NCBI RefSeq assembly: GCF_000372725.1
Contig: NW_005200011.1
Span: 183,170-247,169 of the forward strand
From: Emiliania huxleyi CCMP1516
Taxonomy: Eukaryota; Haptophyta; Isochrysidales; Noelaerhabdaceae
Reading direction: 5' to 3'
Length of the DNA: 64,000 nt
Below the pieces are notes generated by a model. The model was not told the DNA's origin and ran no database searches. It saw only the letters and a program-made list of their open reading frames with translations. Shown here one piece after another: positions 10,741 through 20,967 of this stretch (its first letter is position 1; each line of letters opens with the position of its first letter). Made by a program: the position numbers and the translations under genes.

Positions 10741-11064
10741 CGTCCTCTCGCCTCCCTCTCTTCCGCCCTCTCCTCGCCCCGCCTCCGTCGCTGCACACGC
10801 ACGCGAAGCAGCGACGGCCCGACCGGCACACCAAGCCGCCGGCACACCAAGCCCCCTCCCCCACCACGCGCACCTCGCAGACCGAGCGGCCTGGCCACCA
10901 GGTCCGCCTCCTCCTGCGCGGCGCCAAGCCCGACGACGCAGCGGCCGCGCGGTCCGCCACGCCCGCCGCTGGCCCACGCGGCGGCAAGCCGGCCGGCAGA
11001 GGCGCCCTCTGCAAGCAAGAGCGGGTGCCCGCCGAAGTGGCGGCGGTGGGAGTGCTTGTGGCGG

Positions 11065-11102
<38 letters not shown>

Positions 11103-11239
11103 GTGCGTGGGGGAGGGTCCGCTGGGGCCGCGGCAGAGAGGTCTCCGTGTGAGGCGGCTCGCTGCGTCGCGTAGGACCTCTCGCCTCGCGACAGCTCGGG
11201 CAAGCGGTCGCTCGAGGCGCTGCTCACTCCACAAGAGGC

Positions 11240-11311
11240 GCGATGACCCGAGATGACCCGAGATGACCCGAGATGACCCGAGATGACCCGAGATGACCCG
11301 AGATGACCCGA
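11240..11311. repeat. Ten-base minisatellite ATGACCCGAG, about 7 units
   Basis: Near-perfect tandem ATGACCCGAG units just upstream of the SET gene exons. Confidence 0.9.
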
Positions 11312-11681
11312 GATGCGCCAAAGTAGTCGGCGGTCACGACCTTGTTTCCCGCGCCCACCGCCCCGTCCCCGCCCTCTCCCTCCCCCGCCAGGTGGCGCAC
11401 GAGTGCTCGCGGTCGCTGGGGGAGATGCTGGTGCAGCGCTACCGCCGCAGAAAGGCGCCGCGCCGCTGCCCCGTCGGAGCGCGCGCGGTCGCCACCCGTT
11501 CTCTTCCCCCCCTCCCTCGCCTCAGGCGGACTCGAGCGAAGCGCGCAAGCTCACGCTCCACTCGATGGCGCGCGCCGCCGCTCTCAGCTCTGATCTCTGG
11601 CTAGCTCCTCCCCGTCGCGACATGGACCCCTTTCGGCCCCGTCTTCCCCCCCCCCCTCCCCCCCCCCCCTCCCCCCCCGTG

Positions 11682-12753
11682 CAGGTGGCTCCCCTGTGGG
11701 TGGACCCTGACGCACCGGTCGGCGCAGTGCCCGCCGAGCAGCTCCAAGGCGCGTCGCCCGCTCCACGGCGTGCCGGCGCCGCGAGGTCCCAGCCCGTGCT
11801 GCGCCGCCGTAGGCTCCTCCACCGTCGCCTCGCGCGGGTCGCGGAGCGAGCAGCGGCGGCTCGCGAGCTTGCTCGGCACGAGCGGCGGGTCGGTGCGCGC
11901 CCTGCCGTCCTCCTCTCCCTGGCATTGCCACCCCTCCCCGCCGCCACCCCGAGCCTTGCTCCACCCGCAGGGCTCCAGCCTCGCCTTCAACGAGCTCGCG
12001 GCGCGCGGTGGCGGGGTGTGCTGGATCATCGCTCAGAAGTGGCTGACCGCCGGGCCGCCCGGCCCGTGCAGGCGCGCAAGAAGAAGCTCAAGCTCGCCAA
12101 GTCCGCCATCCACTCGTGGGGCCTCTACGCCGCGGAGCACATCGACGCCGAGGTGGGCCGGAGGGGGTTGGGGGGGGCATGCCGGCTGGGGAGCACACCC
12201 TCGGCAGGAGAGAGACGCACCGGGGCAGACACGGAGCTCACGGGGAGGGGGGGGCAGGGGGAGAGAGGGGAGGGAGAAGAGAGAGAGAGAGAGAGACGGG
12301 GGCCGTGCTTTCGCCAGGACTTTGTGGTCGAGTACATCGGCGAGTACGTGCGCTCTTCGCTCGCGGAGCAGCGAGAGCAAAAGTACCGCAAGTGCGCGGC
12401 GCCGGCCCCGTGGCGGCGGCGGGGGGTGGCGCGCACTCCCACCCTCCGCCTCGCGCCGCTCCGCCAGGCTCGGCTACGGCGACGACTACATCTTTCGCGT
12501 CGACGCCGAGCAGCTCGTGGACGCGACGTGCAAGGGCGGCGTCGCTCGTTTCGCGAACCACTGCTGCGAGCCAAACTGCTACACGCGCATCATCACCGCC
12601 GGAGGCAAGCCGCGCATCGTCCTCTACTCGAAGCGGCCCATCGAGCCCGGCGAGGAGATCACCTACAACTACAACTTTGACATCGACGAGGACCCGACGC
12701 TGCGCATCCCGTGCCGCTGCGGCTCGAAGGGGTGCAAGGGCTTCCTGAACTGA
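11682..12753 (+). CDS. SET1/MLL-type histone H3K4 methyltransferase (catalytic 3' exons)
   Basis: C-terminal catalytic end of a COMPASS-type lysine methyltransferase. Visible SET exons: 12,071-12,152 (KSAIHSWGLYAAEHIDAE), 12,319-12,391 (DFVVEYIGEYVRSS, ending at KYRK) and 12,468-12,753. The last begins LGYGDDYIFRVDAE and contains RFANHCCEPNCYTRI (the NHxCxPNC AdoMet-binding and catalytic motif), EEITYNYNFD and the post-SET CRCGSKGCKGFLN at the extreme C-terminus, exactly as in SET1. Introns are GT-AG; the second joins in phase 2. The upstream exon starting at 11,682 (after a CAG acceptor) is plausible but has no recognised domain. The true N-terminus probably lies further upstream, towards 10,400. 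Confidence 0.85.
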
Positions 12754-13640
12754 GCAGCGCCCCTCGAGCCCGCCTCTCTAATATCATGTAGGAATACCGT
12801 ACAGTCAAGTCCGTACAGTCAGTGTTACTGAGAAACGCGCCCCACGCCAACGCACTCTGGCACTCTGCGGTGTATGTAGACGGACAGGGTTCCCTTCCTC
12901 ACCTGTCCGGCACGCGCGCCGCTGAGCGCGCTGTCTCGTCCACTCTGGCCTCTGGGGGGCGGGGCCGCGGGGGGGGGTAAAGCCGTAGCTCCAGGTCCAG
13001 CCTCCACGGCGACGCGACCGCGCACGGCGCTTGACCCCAGTCAAGGTTATGAGAGCGGCCATAACAGGTGTCATGGCTGTTATGGCTGGCTGCTCATAAC
13101 ACCCCATAACACACCTCTCATAACACCTCATAACACTCACCTCCATCCGCTGTTATGGCTGTTATGCCCACCCTACCATAACACCTCTTAACACCTCATA
13201 CACCTCATAACACCTCATAGGACATAGCACTCATAACACCTCCCACTGGTTGTTATGACAGCCAGCATAACAACCTCATAACAGCTGTTATGGACTCGGC
13301 CAAAACCGAATTTGACCCCGGTGTCCCACGGATTTTTTCTTCTGGACCGCAGTCTGGAGCCCGTATCCCGGTGTTTCTTCGCTATTTTTTCTTTTGGAGC
13401 GCCCGCCCAGCGCCGCGACCGTGCCTCGTTCGCCGCGTTTGATGTAGAGTTTGTTGTGATCTGTGATCTGTGAGGGTCCGCCCGCAGGCGCATTTGTATA
13501 CCGAGGCGGTGCCCGGTGCCGAACCTGTCGGACCTTGAGACAGCGTTGTAGATCCCTGGGCGAGGGTGATGGCGTCCCCGTCGGGAGGGGCTGTCTGGGG
13601 GGGTGCCCTCCCACCGTCACCTCACCAGCGTCCCGGTGAG
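12754..13640. other. Intergenic with CATAACACC-rich array
   Basis: 13,035-13,285 is a degenerate array of short CATAACACCT and TGTTATGGCTG units with both orientations interspersed. 13,418-13,460 matches the inner flank of the foldback element (gtgcctcgttcgccgc, then gatgtagagtttgttg). No gene is supported. Confidence 0.6.
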
Positions 13641-14212
13641 TACGGCGATCAGAGCTCCCCCGGTCGTCGCGCTAAACCGTAACCCGCCGAGGCGGGCCGG
13701 ATCCACGCGTTGCCAGACTACCCCGTTGGGAGGTAGGCCGCTCGTCTAGCCAATCAGCCTTAAGCGAGCGGCCTGGCCGTTGGAATGGCCGAGAGTGTCG
13801 GCCGGCCGTTCGGTCTCTTCCCCGGGGGGGGCCTCAATGACCTAGTTGCCCGGCCGAGAAGGGGAGGACGACTGTCCCTGACGGCGAACCTCAGTTACGA
13901 GCCGCCCTCCCCTTGAGACGCGAGGCCAGTGCACTTGGGGCCAAGCCCCAGCGTACACCGTCCCACACGCCTCACGCGGCCTCTGGCTGGAGCGGGATCG
14001 CAAGCGAGTCCCCCAGGCCGGCGCGCGTCTTCCGAGAGAGGAGCCGGAGCGAGGGACATTCTAAGTAAGCCGGCATGCAGGCGCATGCACGGCCGTTCAG
14101 AAACTCTCCAGCCGTTGGAATGGCTGCGCTCCCGCCCCTCACCGGGCCGAACGGGTAGTGGGCGTTGGCGCCGAAGAGGGAGGAGTCGCCGAGGGACGGG
14201 TAGTCGTCGGTC
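13641..14212. other. Unrecognised GC-rich region with a hairpin
   Basis: A perfect 10-bp stem (aggccgctcg / cgagcggcct, 13,735-13,744 and 13,765-13,774) with a 20-nt loop, followed by several ggccgttggaatggcc-like palindromes. It might be a structured RNA. It does not resemble a tRNA, 5S rRNA or spliceosomal RNA that I can recognise. Confidence 0.3.
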
Positions 14213-14395
14213 ATGCGGGGGGAGGAGGAGTCGGCGAGCAGCAGGGAGGATAAATGCCTGAGAGGGTGGGGAGGGATGCGTGAGGCGCGAGGTGAGGGGC
14301 GTGGGGGCGCGGGGCGTGCGTGGGACGCGAGGCGTGAGGTGCAGGGCGTTGGGCGGGAGGGCGCGGGGCGCTCGAGGTTGGGGCGGGGTGTGTTT

Positions 14396-14434
14396 TGTGT
14401 GTCTGTATGTGTATGTGTATGTGTGTGTGTGTGT

Positions 14435-14468
<34 letters not shown>

Positions 14469-14470
14469 TG
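14396..14470. repeat. (TG)n microsatellite
   Basis: About 75 bases dominated by TG with interspersed TATG. Confidence 0.9.
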
Positions 14471-14559
14471 GTTTGTTTGTGCGAGGGCTGGGCGGGGCAG
14501 GGCAGGGCGGCGGCGAGCGGCGAGCGGCGTCGGTGAGATCGGCGACGAAGAGAGGCGAT

Positions 14560-15190
14560 GGTGACGTACACGGCGGCAGTGTTCACGGCAGCAGCGCCGG
14601 TGGCGGCCCCGCGCAGCGGCGGCGGCGCCCTGAGTGAGGCAGACTGCCCTGCACAGCCTGCTGGAAACGCTCCCGACGAGCGGCGCGCCATGCGGGCCCG
14701 CCGCGGGCGACGCGGGCGGCGAGCCGACACGCGTGTCGCAGGCGTAGACAGCACTGGCGAAGCGAGGCGGCTGGCGCCGGCCCCGGAGGCGGCTGCAGTA
14801 AGAGCAGCGAGGCAGAAGTCACTGTCCAAGGCGTACTGAGCAGGCTGCCATCGAGCAGCGCGCCATGCGGGCCTGCCGCCGGCGACGAGATTGGAGAGCC
14901 GACAGGCATCGAAGAGGTAGGTACTGAGGAGGGCCATCGCGCCCGAGGCGGTCCGCGCCGGCCCTGCAGGCCGTCACAGAGAGCCTGGCGAGGCTGTACA
15001 GAATGCCGAGAGCATACTGAGCAGGCTGCCGTCGAGCGACGAGCCATGCTGGCTCGTCACAGGCGATGAGATCGAGGAGCCGATCGGAGCGTCGCAGAGG
15101 CTGCCGACCACTGCCGTTCGCCCTCGGGCCCAGGGGTGGAAGGCAAGCTTCCTGGCGTTTCTGGCGAGCGTCCAGACGTCGCAGAGCATC
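14560..15190 (-). other. Degenerate tandem units, possible hypothetical gene
   Basis: On the minus strand three imperfect units of roughly 160-200 bp share the peptide pattern GSxISSP..HGxxLDGSLLS (for example SSPVTSQHGSSLDGSLLS and GALLDGSLLS). The units are in different frames and no start or splice structure is convincing. Either a repeat-derived protein gene with introns or simply a decaying tandem duplication. No family recognised. Confidence 0.25.
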
Positions 15191-15316
15191 CGGCAGGCGC
15201 GCAGCGACCCAAATTTTTGCTCACCGCACGGCCGTGCGAGCCGTCGGTCGGTGGTGATGGTCGGCGTCGGCGCGCGCCGACCGACGCGGCGGCGGTGGGC
15301 GTCATGTGGCGGGCGT

Positions 15317-15490
15317 CATGTCCAGAGTTTGTTGTAGAGATTTCACGTTGTAGAGCGCCTCTACATCGCTCTACATCGGACTCACATCGTCACGCGCCGG
15401 ATGTAGAGCTCTACAGCTCTGCAGTGCTCTACAGCTCTATCTACATCTCTACAGCTCTACATCTCTACACGTCCTCTCACCCTGCCTCAG
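15317..15490 (-). repeat. gtagag-rich repeat, right terminal arm
   Basis: In the plus strand it reads gagtttgttgtagagatttcacg through ctctacatc blocks to ccctgcctcag, the same order as the right arm of the foldback element ending at 63,909. A matching left arm is not evident upstream. Confidence 0.7.
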
Positions 15491-15576
15491 TTTTTTATTT
15501 TTTGCATAGCCTTTTCCCAACAGCGACTTTCCGTGCCCTCTTGTCGTGCCAGTGAGCGATGCTAAGATTTCTTTAC

Positions 15577-15614
15577 GGTGTACCTGTGTTAGTGCCAGTG
15601 CGCGCCAGTCCCGT
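15577..15614 (+). promoter_or_regulatory. R2 leader motif (38 bp)
   Basis: ggtgtacctgtgttagtg followed by ccagtgcgcgccagtcccgt. It is identical over 38 bases to the complement of 26,225-26,262, where it precedes another gene, and is joined directly to R1 here. Confidence 0.7.
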
Positions 15615-15852
15615 AAAAAAAGAAATAAAACAGACAACCCAAGGGAGGGATGGGAGGACGGCACGCCGCCACCACACACAAACAAACAAACAAAATCTCT
15701 CTCTCTCTCTCTCTCTCCACACACACACAGGGATTTTAAGAAGAGGGGTGTGGTGCGCTATCCGTCGCCCACCCTTGGGCGTCTGCCTCTTCCTATCTCT
15801 CTTCGCAGTCCCTCGCCGCTTCTCGCTGCAACCTTCATGCCATCTCGCGGTC
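15615..15852 (+). repeat. R1 leader repeat upstream of the P450 gene
   Basis: Family hallmark: A-rich start, cagacaacccaagggaggga, tgggaggacggcacgccgcc, then ctgcaaccttcatgcc. This copy is enlarged by (CAAA)n and (TC)n microsatellites at about 15,675-15,730. It is sense-oriented and ends 73 bp before the P450 start codon. Confidence 0.85.
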
Positions 15853-15925
15853 GCTCCTCGTCGTGTTCAGTGTTTTTTATGGGCACTGCTGGCTCCTTGG
15901 CCGCGTGCGCGACGGCTCCTGGCTT

Positions 15926-17503
15926 ATGCGAAGCACCCCGATGACGACTAGCTCGGTACGGCCATCGACTGCGAGCACGTTCGAGCTGTCCACAGCCCGC
16001 ATGTTGCATCCCTCCCTCGCCGGCCAGTGGCAGCCCCTCACCTTCGGAATGAAGTTTTTCCGCGTTGGGCCGATTGAGTGTGCCATCTCATGGCTCCTCT
16101 TCCTCTGCCTCTTCCCGCTGCTGCTAATCTGGTACTTCATCGCATTCTGCATGCTCATATGCTGCGGTAAGTCGCGCGCGCTCGCGCTTGGGTGGCAGTA
16201 CTACACGCTGCTGTGCGTCGGGACGCCGCTGCGCCACTTCTACTTGGCCCAGCTGCTGTTGCGGCCGCAGTTCGTGTTCGTCTGCATGCTGACGTACCCG
16301 CCTGTCGCGGACTCGTGGTACACCCTCTCCACCAACCTCGGCGGGAATTATCTGTGGGGCGACTGCCTCAGGCTCACAGACTACGACTCTGTGCGGGCGA
16401 TGCTCGAGGACCCTGCGCGCGAGCGGAGCCTTGTCGTCGACGCGTTTGTTGGCGAGGTGGGGAAGCTGCTCACGCCCGTGCTGCCTCTCTTCTACTCCAC
16501 CGGCTCGACGTGGCATGCCGGCTGGCGGCGTGTCTTCCTCTCGCGCATCACCCACCGCGCACCCGTCGTCGAGGCGCTGACTGGGGATGGGCTCCGGCAG
16601 CTGGCCCTGCCGATCGTCAGCGAGTGGCTGGATGAGGCGACCCCCTTCAAGCTGGTGGACGGAGGTCTCCCTCTGGAGATGCCCCACCGCCCCATCTTCA
16701 AGATCCTGCTGCGGCTGCTGCTCGACGTCCCGCCCGAGAGCCTGCCCGCCGAGCTGCTCGCTGCAGTCGACCGACACGCAGACAACAACGGCGCGACGCA
16801 GTGCATCTTGCCCGCGTGGGTGAACTGGACATTCCCGCGCTTCGGGACCAAGAACACGCTGCCCGCGCGCCGTGCGCTCGCAAGCTTCCTCTTCACCGGC
16901 TGCAACGCCGCCAAGCCGGAGAGCCTGCTCGGCCTCGCGCTCGACTGGGCGGGGATGGCCAAGGAGGCGGGGCTGGACGGCAGCGGGGACAGCAGCGGGC
17001 TCATGATCGAGAGCGTGGTCGACCCTCTACTGCTCGCGGCGCTGGCGGGGACCAAGCTCGCGGTCATGTTCTGCCTCTACTCCATCGAGGGGTGGAGGTG
17101 GTCCGAGGAGCACCAGGTCCCCGCCAAGGAGGAGATGCAGCTGCTCTACCGCAAGGACCCGGAGGCGTGGATCCTCGAGGTGCTGCGGCTGTGTGCGCCC
17201 GTCGCGGGCACGCACAAGGTGCTGCCAGAGTCGACGCGCCTGCCCTTCCTCCGCGGTAGCCGCGACTTCCCGGCCGGGACGATCGTCACCGCGTCCATCC
17301 CCGACGCGCACGTCGACCCGTCCGCCTTCGAGGACCCGATGGCCTTCCGGCCGGGCCGTTGCCCAAAGGACAGGTACCTCATCTGGAACGGCCCCTTTGG
17401 CGGCGCCGCGCCGCGCCACTGTCCGGGCGAAAGCATTGCGCTGAAGCTGTGCGAGGTCTTCACCACCGCGTACCTCGACCGCCAGGTGGATAGCCAGGCG
17501 TAG
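15926..17503 (+). CDS. Cytochrome P450-like monooxygenase, single exon
   Basis: About 525 residues from the ATG at 15,926 (a second in-frame ATG at 15,941 is possible). An N-terminal hydrophobic stretch (ISWLLFLCLFPLLLIWYFI) gives a membrane anchor, as in microsomal P450s. The K-helix ExxR appears as EVLRL near residue 415. The heme loop reads PFGGAAPRHCPGESIAL, with the thiolate cysteine in APRHCPGE, close to the C-terminus. The FGG..PRxCPG form resembles divergent P450s such as the CYP74-like group, but substrate cannot be told. Length is normal for the family. No introns are seen. The promoter region consists of R2 plus R1 leader repeats. Confidence 0.85.
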   Translation: MRSTPMTTSSVRPSTASTFELSTARMLHPSLAGQWQPLTFGMKFFRVGPIECAISWLLFLCLFPLLLIWYFIAFCMLICCGKSRALALGWQYYTLLCVGTPLRHFYLAQLLLRPQFVFVCMLTYPPVADSWYTLSTNLGGNYLWGDCLRLTDYDSVRAMLEDPARERSLVVDAFVGEVGKLLTPVLPLFYSTGSTWHAGWRRVFLSRITHRAPVVEALTGDGLRQLALPIVSEWLDEATPFKLVDGGLPLEMPHRPIFKILLRLLLDVPPESLPAELLAAVDRHADNNGATQCILPAWVNWTFPRFGTKNTLPARRALASFLFTGCNAAKPESLLGLALDWAGMAKEAGLDGSGDSSGLMIESVVDPLLLAALAGTKLAVMFCLYSIEGWRWSEEHQVPAKEEMQLLYRKDPEAWILEVLRLCAPVAGTHKVLPESTRLPFLRGSRDFPAGTIVTASIPDAHVDPSAFEDPMAFRPGRCPKDRYLIWNGPFGGAAPRHCPGESIALKLCEVFTTAYLDRQVDSQA

Positions 17504-17854
17504 TCGCGTAGTGGGGTCTCCACATCAAACATGCCATCAAATCACACAACACTCCGCATCCTCTCTCTCTCGAGCTAGCCTAGCGCGGAGTCTTTTGAGA
17601 TAGTCCCGCGTTACAAGCCCAGATCATGGGGTTTACATATGCACTTCTCCGATAAAAAACTTTTGACACCGGGACCTGGCGAAGCCATCTCCTGTACATT
17701 GACTTTTTGTGTCCGTGCGATCACGAGCCTCCACCTCGCTCCAGCATGTCGCGCCACGCACTACCACCGCCGCCGTCGCGGTCCAGCGCAGCGCCAGCGG
17801 TGATGAGGCGCGGGTTGGGAAGCGAGCACTGGTCGCGCGGCGGCGGCGGCGGCA
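17504..17854. other. Convergent 3' region, no gene seen
   Basis: Lies between the P450 stop and the 3' end of the minus-strand ADP-ribosyltransferase-fold gene. Holds no recognisable feature beyond short CT runs. Confidence 0.5.
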
Positions 17855-19770
17855 TCAAAGCAACGTCCGCGAAGCGGCAACCGCGAACTTGTATCGGCCC
17901 AGCGCGTAGCTCGCGGTGACGCCGTGCCTCAAAGGGTTGCCTCGCTCAGCAGTGGCGCGGTCCTCAGGCATGTCCAGGATCTTGCGCGCACTCTCCTTGA
18001 GCCGCTTGATCTCCGACTCGGGGTAATCGGCGTTGCATCCGAGGCACCTCATCCAGGTTGCTGTTTTGTTCGAGTTCGTCGTCTCGCACGCGCGGCAAAA
18101 GTCCAGAGGAGGCCGCCACAGTGCGGGTCGTTGCTCAGCGCCACGTCATTGATGAGCCGCGCGCGGGCCTTCACGTGCTCCATCACGTCGTCCGGGTCGG
18201 GCCGCGCGTACTCGCAATCGCTCCCATCTTCTCGACCTCCCTGCGGTGCGGCGGCAGCTGCCCTGCGGCACTCTCTAGGGAGCGCGACCCCGAGCGCGAG
18301 CGCTGCGAGCCGCCACGCTGCGAGCCGTCGCGCTGCGGCGTCGAGCCTCGCGCCGAGGGAGTGGGAGGGTGATCCTCGTCGAGGAACTCCTCGAGGTTAA
18401 ACCAATCGCCGCTGCCCGCATCGAACAGGTACCGCTGCTCGCGCCGCTCGCCCCAGAAGGCCGTGATGGCGTACTTCCTGACCATGTCCGTGATAACCGT
18501 GAGGCCTTCGAACGCAAACGACATGCGGGGCGCCCCCATGGGGGTTCGAATCTGCTCTGGGACGCCGTGCTTGATGGCGCGCTTCATCTGCTGGCCCTTG
18601 ATGAGCCGCTGCTCGGCACGCTCGCGGGCGTGCTGGCTCGGGTGGAGGGACGAGTAGCTCGGCGACGCGCAACTCGACGCGTCGTCGTCCTTGGATTATG
18701 CGTGGGGCGAGGCGGCGCGTCTGGGTTCGCGCGGACGCCGTCGATGGCCTGGTTGAAGCCTTTTGTCCTGTTCACAAAGACCTTCTTCTGCGCTGGCGCC
18801 ACCAGCAGCGTCGTCTGTGCAAAGGCCTTTGGCAACCGCGCGCCACGAGCGGCGTCGTCCATCCCGACGGCCCACCCGCTAAGCGAGCCGACCTTGAAGG
18901 CGACGCGTGGGCTGCTCGCCGTGGCCAGGAAGCCCCGGTCGTGCGGCTCCGACATCTCCCGCTCGGCGACAGAGATGGCCTGGGCGATGGCGTGCTCAGG
19001 CAGGGACGCTGCAGCCGGAGCAAGGGCGGAGGTAGTAGTTGTCGGCTTGGCCGCATTTGCCGCAGGACCAGCGCGGGTCGACGTGTCGACGACGATGTCG
19101 CCTCCCTTCCCGTCCGCCTCAACCCCACCCGTCGCCATCCTCGGCCCTGCCGTCGCAGCGAGCTCGACGCCGTTCGCGGACGAGAGCTCGATCCGCTCGA
19201 TTCGGGTGACCCGCAGCTGGCTCGCGTCCTTCAGGCACCACTCCATGTTTTCGAAGCGGGAGGTGAGGGGCGTGCGGCATGCGTCGTACCCTTCGAGCTG
19301 CCACTCGTCGTCGTCGCCCCCATCCAAGAGTACTGGAAGGATACGACAGCCGTCACCAGCCCGCCAGCGTCACCGCCGTGCCGCAGGGCATCCTGGGCAA
19401 ACTTCAGCGCCTTGTCGCGGCGAGCCACATACACACCCCGGCCGAGGCAGCCTTCCTCGGACGGCTGGACCCCTCGGCCTGGATCTTCTGCGCCAAGTCC
19501 CACGAGGTTCCGTGGAAGAGCTTGAGCTCGTGGCCCTCGGTCGCTGCGAGCCACTGTTCGGCAGCCCGTCCATCGCCAGCGTCCTGAAGGGCGCCATCGC
19601 GCAGCCGACGGCGAAGTAAGCAAGTTGAGGACGGCGGCGCGGCAAGTTCGTTCATACTTAATTAAATGTGGACGAAGAAGAAGCGACTTGGCACCGTGTA
19701 TCGCTCGCGCAGTCGCGAGATCCTCGCTACCGAGACCGAACTGCTCCTTTATCGATTCGAGCGACTCCAT
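17855..19770 (-). CDS. Gig2-like/PARP-fold ADP-ribosyltransferase-type protein with C-terminal zinc ribbon
   Basis: Exon 1 starts at 19,770 (MESLESIKEQFGLGSEDL). The next exon carries ELKLFHGTSWDLAQKIQAEG, then QPSEEGCLGRGVYVARR, then KALKFAQDALRHG. After an apparent 47-nt GT-AG intron it reads VLLDGGDDDEWQLEGYDA and ENMEWCLKDASQLRVTRIE. The HGT...GxLGRGVYV...GYD...EWC pattern is that of the Gig2-like branch of the PARP/ART fold; activity is not assured. A downstream exon (18,320-18,660) is unrecognised. The last part, in another frame, encodes CRACETTNSN...MRCLGC, a RanBP2-like Cx2C-Cx2C zinc ribbon. At about 19,470 the HGT and GVYV parts are one base out of frame at a GGGG run: either sequencing error or a disabling indel. 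Confidence 0.65.
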
Positions 19771-20193
19771 GTCCGGGCGCGGGGATAAGCGCTGGGCGAG
19801 AAAAAGGGAGAAGGTCTCTGAAAAGAAAAATTGCCCTTTCGTCCCTCTGTGAGTTTGTGTGAGTAACTTCATACACTGTAAAATGCTAGCATGAGCACGA
19901 TCCGTCGCAGAGTGCTCTTGCGTTTCGGCGGTAGTGATCTTAGTTAGAGTTGTTTGTGATCTTATCACCCGAGCGATGCCACGTTCGGATCGCTTCTCAT
20001 CGCAAACCCCGTCAGCAGTCCTCCTCCGGGAATGTACGTAAGAGCTACATACACTCAGCTCTCTCTTTTCTCCCAGTAAGCTAAAAGTACGTACACTCAA
20101 AAAAACATACGGCATAAACTGTGTCTGTGAGAACGCACGTACGTCGCATACACGAGAGAGAGAAAGACCCATCCTCGATCGCCGTGCAAAGCT

Positions 20194-20289
20194 CGCTTCC
20201 GAGCTCTCACGCCGCGCGTAGGGCCCTTAGGGGAAGGGCCTAGAGAACACAAACCCCTCTCTCTTTTCTCCCAGTAAGCTAAAAGTACA
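20194..20289 (+). mobile_element. Copy of the ~90-bp short insertion element
   Basis: Matches the 26,601-26,690 insertion from cgcttccgagctctcacg through cgcgtagggccctta to cccagtaagctaaaagtac. It is slightly longer owing to a small internal duplication. Confidence 0.7.
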
Positions 20290-20471
20290 GTACACGAACG
20301 AGAGAGAGAGAGTTTTTCGCTTTTCCTTTTCTCCCAGTAAGCTAAAGACAAAACCAAGTAGACTGCCGAGAAGCCCTGTCCTGGTCCGCTGAAAGACCGG
20401 ACACTCCGACACTTAGGAAGGGGGGGGGGGACAAGCGTAAAAAGGGACGGAAGCCGAGAGCGCTCGCAAAG

Positions 20472-20550
20472 AGGACGCGGCGGCGGCCAATGGCCACATC
20501 ATCAGCATCACCGCCCGCGCCACCGCCCTCTCCCGCCGGCCCGCCGCCTC
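20472..20550 (-). repeat. Dispersed segment shared with 58,602-58,678
   Basis: On the minus strand it encodes GGGAGGDADDVAIGRRRVL in an open frame. The same peptide and almost identical bases occur on the plus strand at 58,602-58,678. It may be a duplicated exon or part of an unrecognised element. Confidence 0.6.
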
Positions 20551-20590
20551 TGTCTGGCTGCTGACGCAAGGCGATCGTCGATGTTTTCTC

Positions 20591-20967
20591 GCACAGAGGC
20601 GTGCGATCGAAGCCGAGGCTCATGTTGCGGAGGCCGAGCCGCTGCTCCCTGACGAGTTTGGCGAGCAACTTCGGCCGATTGTCATGCAGTTCCGGGGGAG
20701 TTCATTCTCGCGCAGGCCACAAACATCCCCGAGGCTGGTAAAGCCGGGCTCGACTTTGAGCTCGTGGTGCGTGCGCGGGACAAGTTCGGCAACATCGACG
20801 ACACGTTTGAGCAGGCGGTGTCGCTCAACCACGACGGGCTGCCGCCCGGCCACGAGCTGATCCTCGAGGGCGAGGGCGTGGTCGAGGGGCGAGTCGAGCT
20901 CAAGCGGGGGAGAGGACGGGTCAGGGCGGTGCGCAAGTTGCCCCCCAGGACGGCTTCGCCGGGCTAG
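20591..20967 (+). pseudogene. Fragment with an Ig/filamin-like motif
   Basis: Two overlapping plus-strand frames: about 20,590-20,700 (AEPLLPDEFGEQLRPIVMQF) and 20,700-20,967 (EAGKAGLDFELVVRARDKFGN, split in the family pattern as VVRARDKFGNIDD and ELILEGEGVVEGRVEL). The RARDxxGN pattern is typical of immunoglobulin-like or filamin-like beta-sandwich domains. There is no start codon or flanking exon that completes it. I read it as a gene fragment, or one exon of a gene whose other exons I cannot find. Confidence 0.3.

Larger units (their letters stand above)
9966..11681. other. Low-complexity region, possible 5' exons of the SET gene
   Basis: Possible exon pieces on the plus strand are 10,400-10,558 (ending in AAG followed by a GT donor) and 10,880-11,060 (after a CTCGCAG acceptor). 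They are compositionally plausible but carry no domain. The rest is simple sequence: (GCCTCC)n at 10,686-10,740, (GGC)n at about 11,068-11,100 and a ten-base minisatellite at about 11,240-11,311. Long frames on both strands here follow from the composition. Confidence 0.4.
19771..20590. other. Intergenic region rich in short repeats
   Basis: Upstream region of the Gig2-like gene. 20,059-20,346 carries three copies of a ctctcttttctcccagtaagctaaa motif. No gene is supported. Confidence 0.55.

Noticed and set aside
10584-11321. Long overlapping open frames on both strands through GC-rich simple repeats
   Set aside because: They arise from (CCTCCG)n, (GGC)n and ATGACCCGAG arrays and lack stops for compositional reasons. 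No domain or splice logic supports them.
13641-13930. Candidate rRNA or other stable RNA gene
   Set aside because: Palindromes are present, but none of the conserved motifs of 5S, SSU, LSU, U-snRNA or tRNA could be recognised.
15136-15555. Frame reading through the gtagag repeat arm
   Set aside because: The peptide derives from the palindromic repeat; the same peptide shape appears at 63.7 kb inside the transposon arm.
18520-18560. ggttcgaatc resembling a tRNA T-loop
   Set aside because: It lies in coding sequence (GVPEQIRTPMGAPRMSF on the minus strand), and no acceptor, D or anticodon stems can be formed around it.
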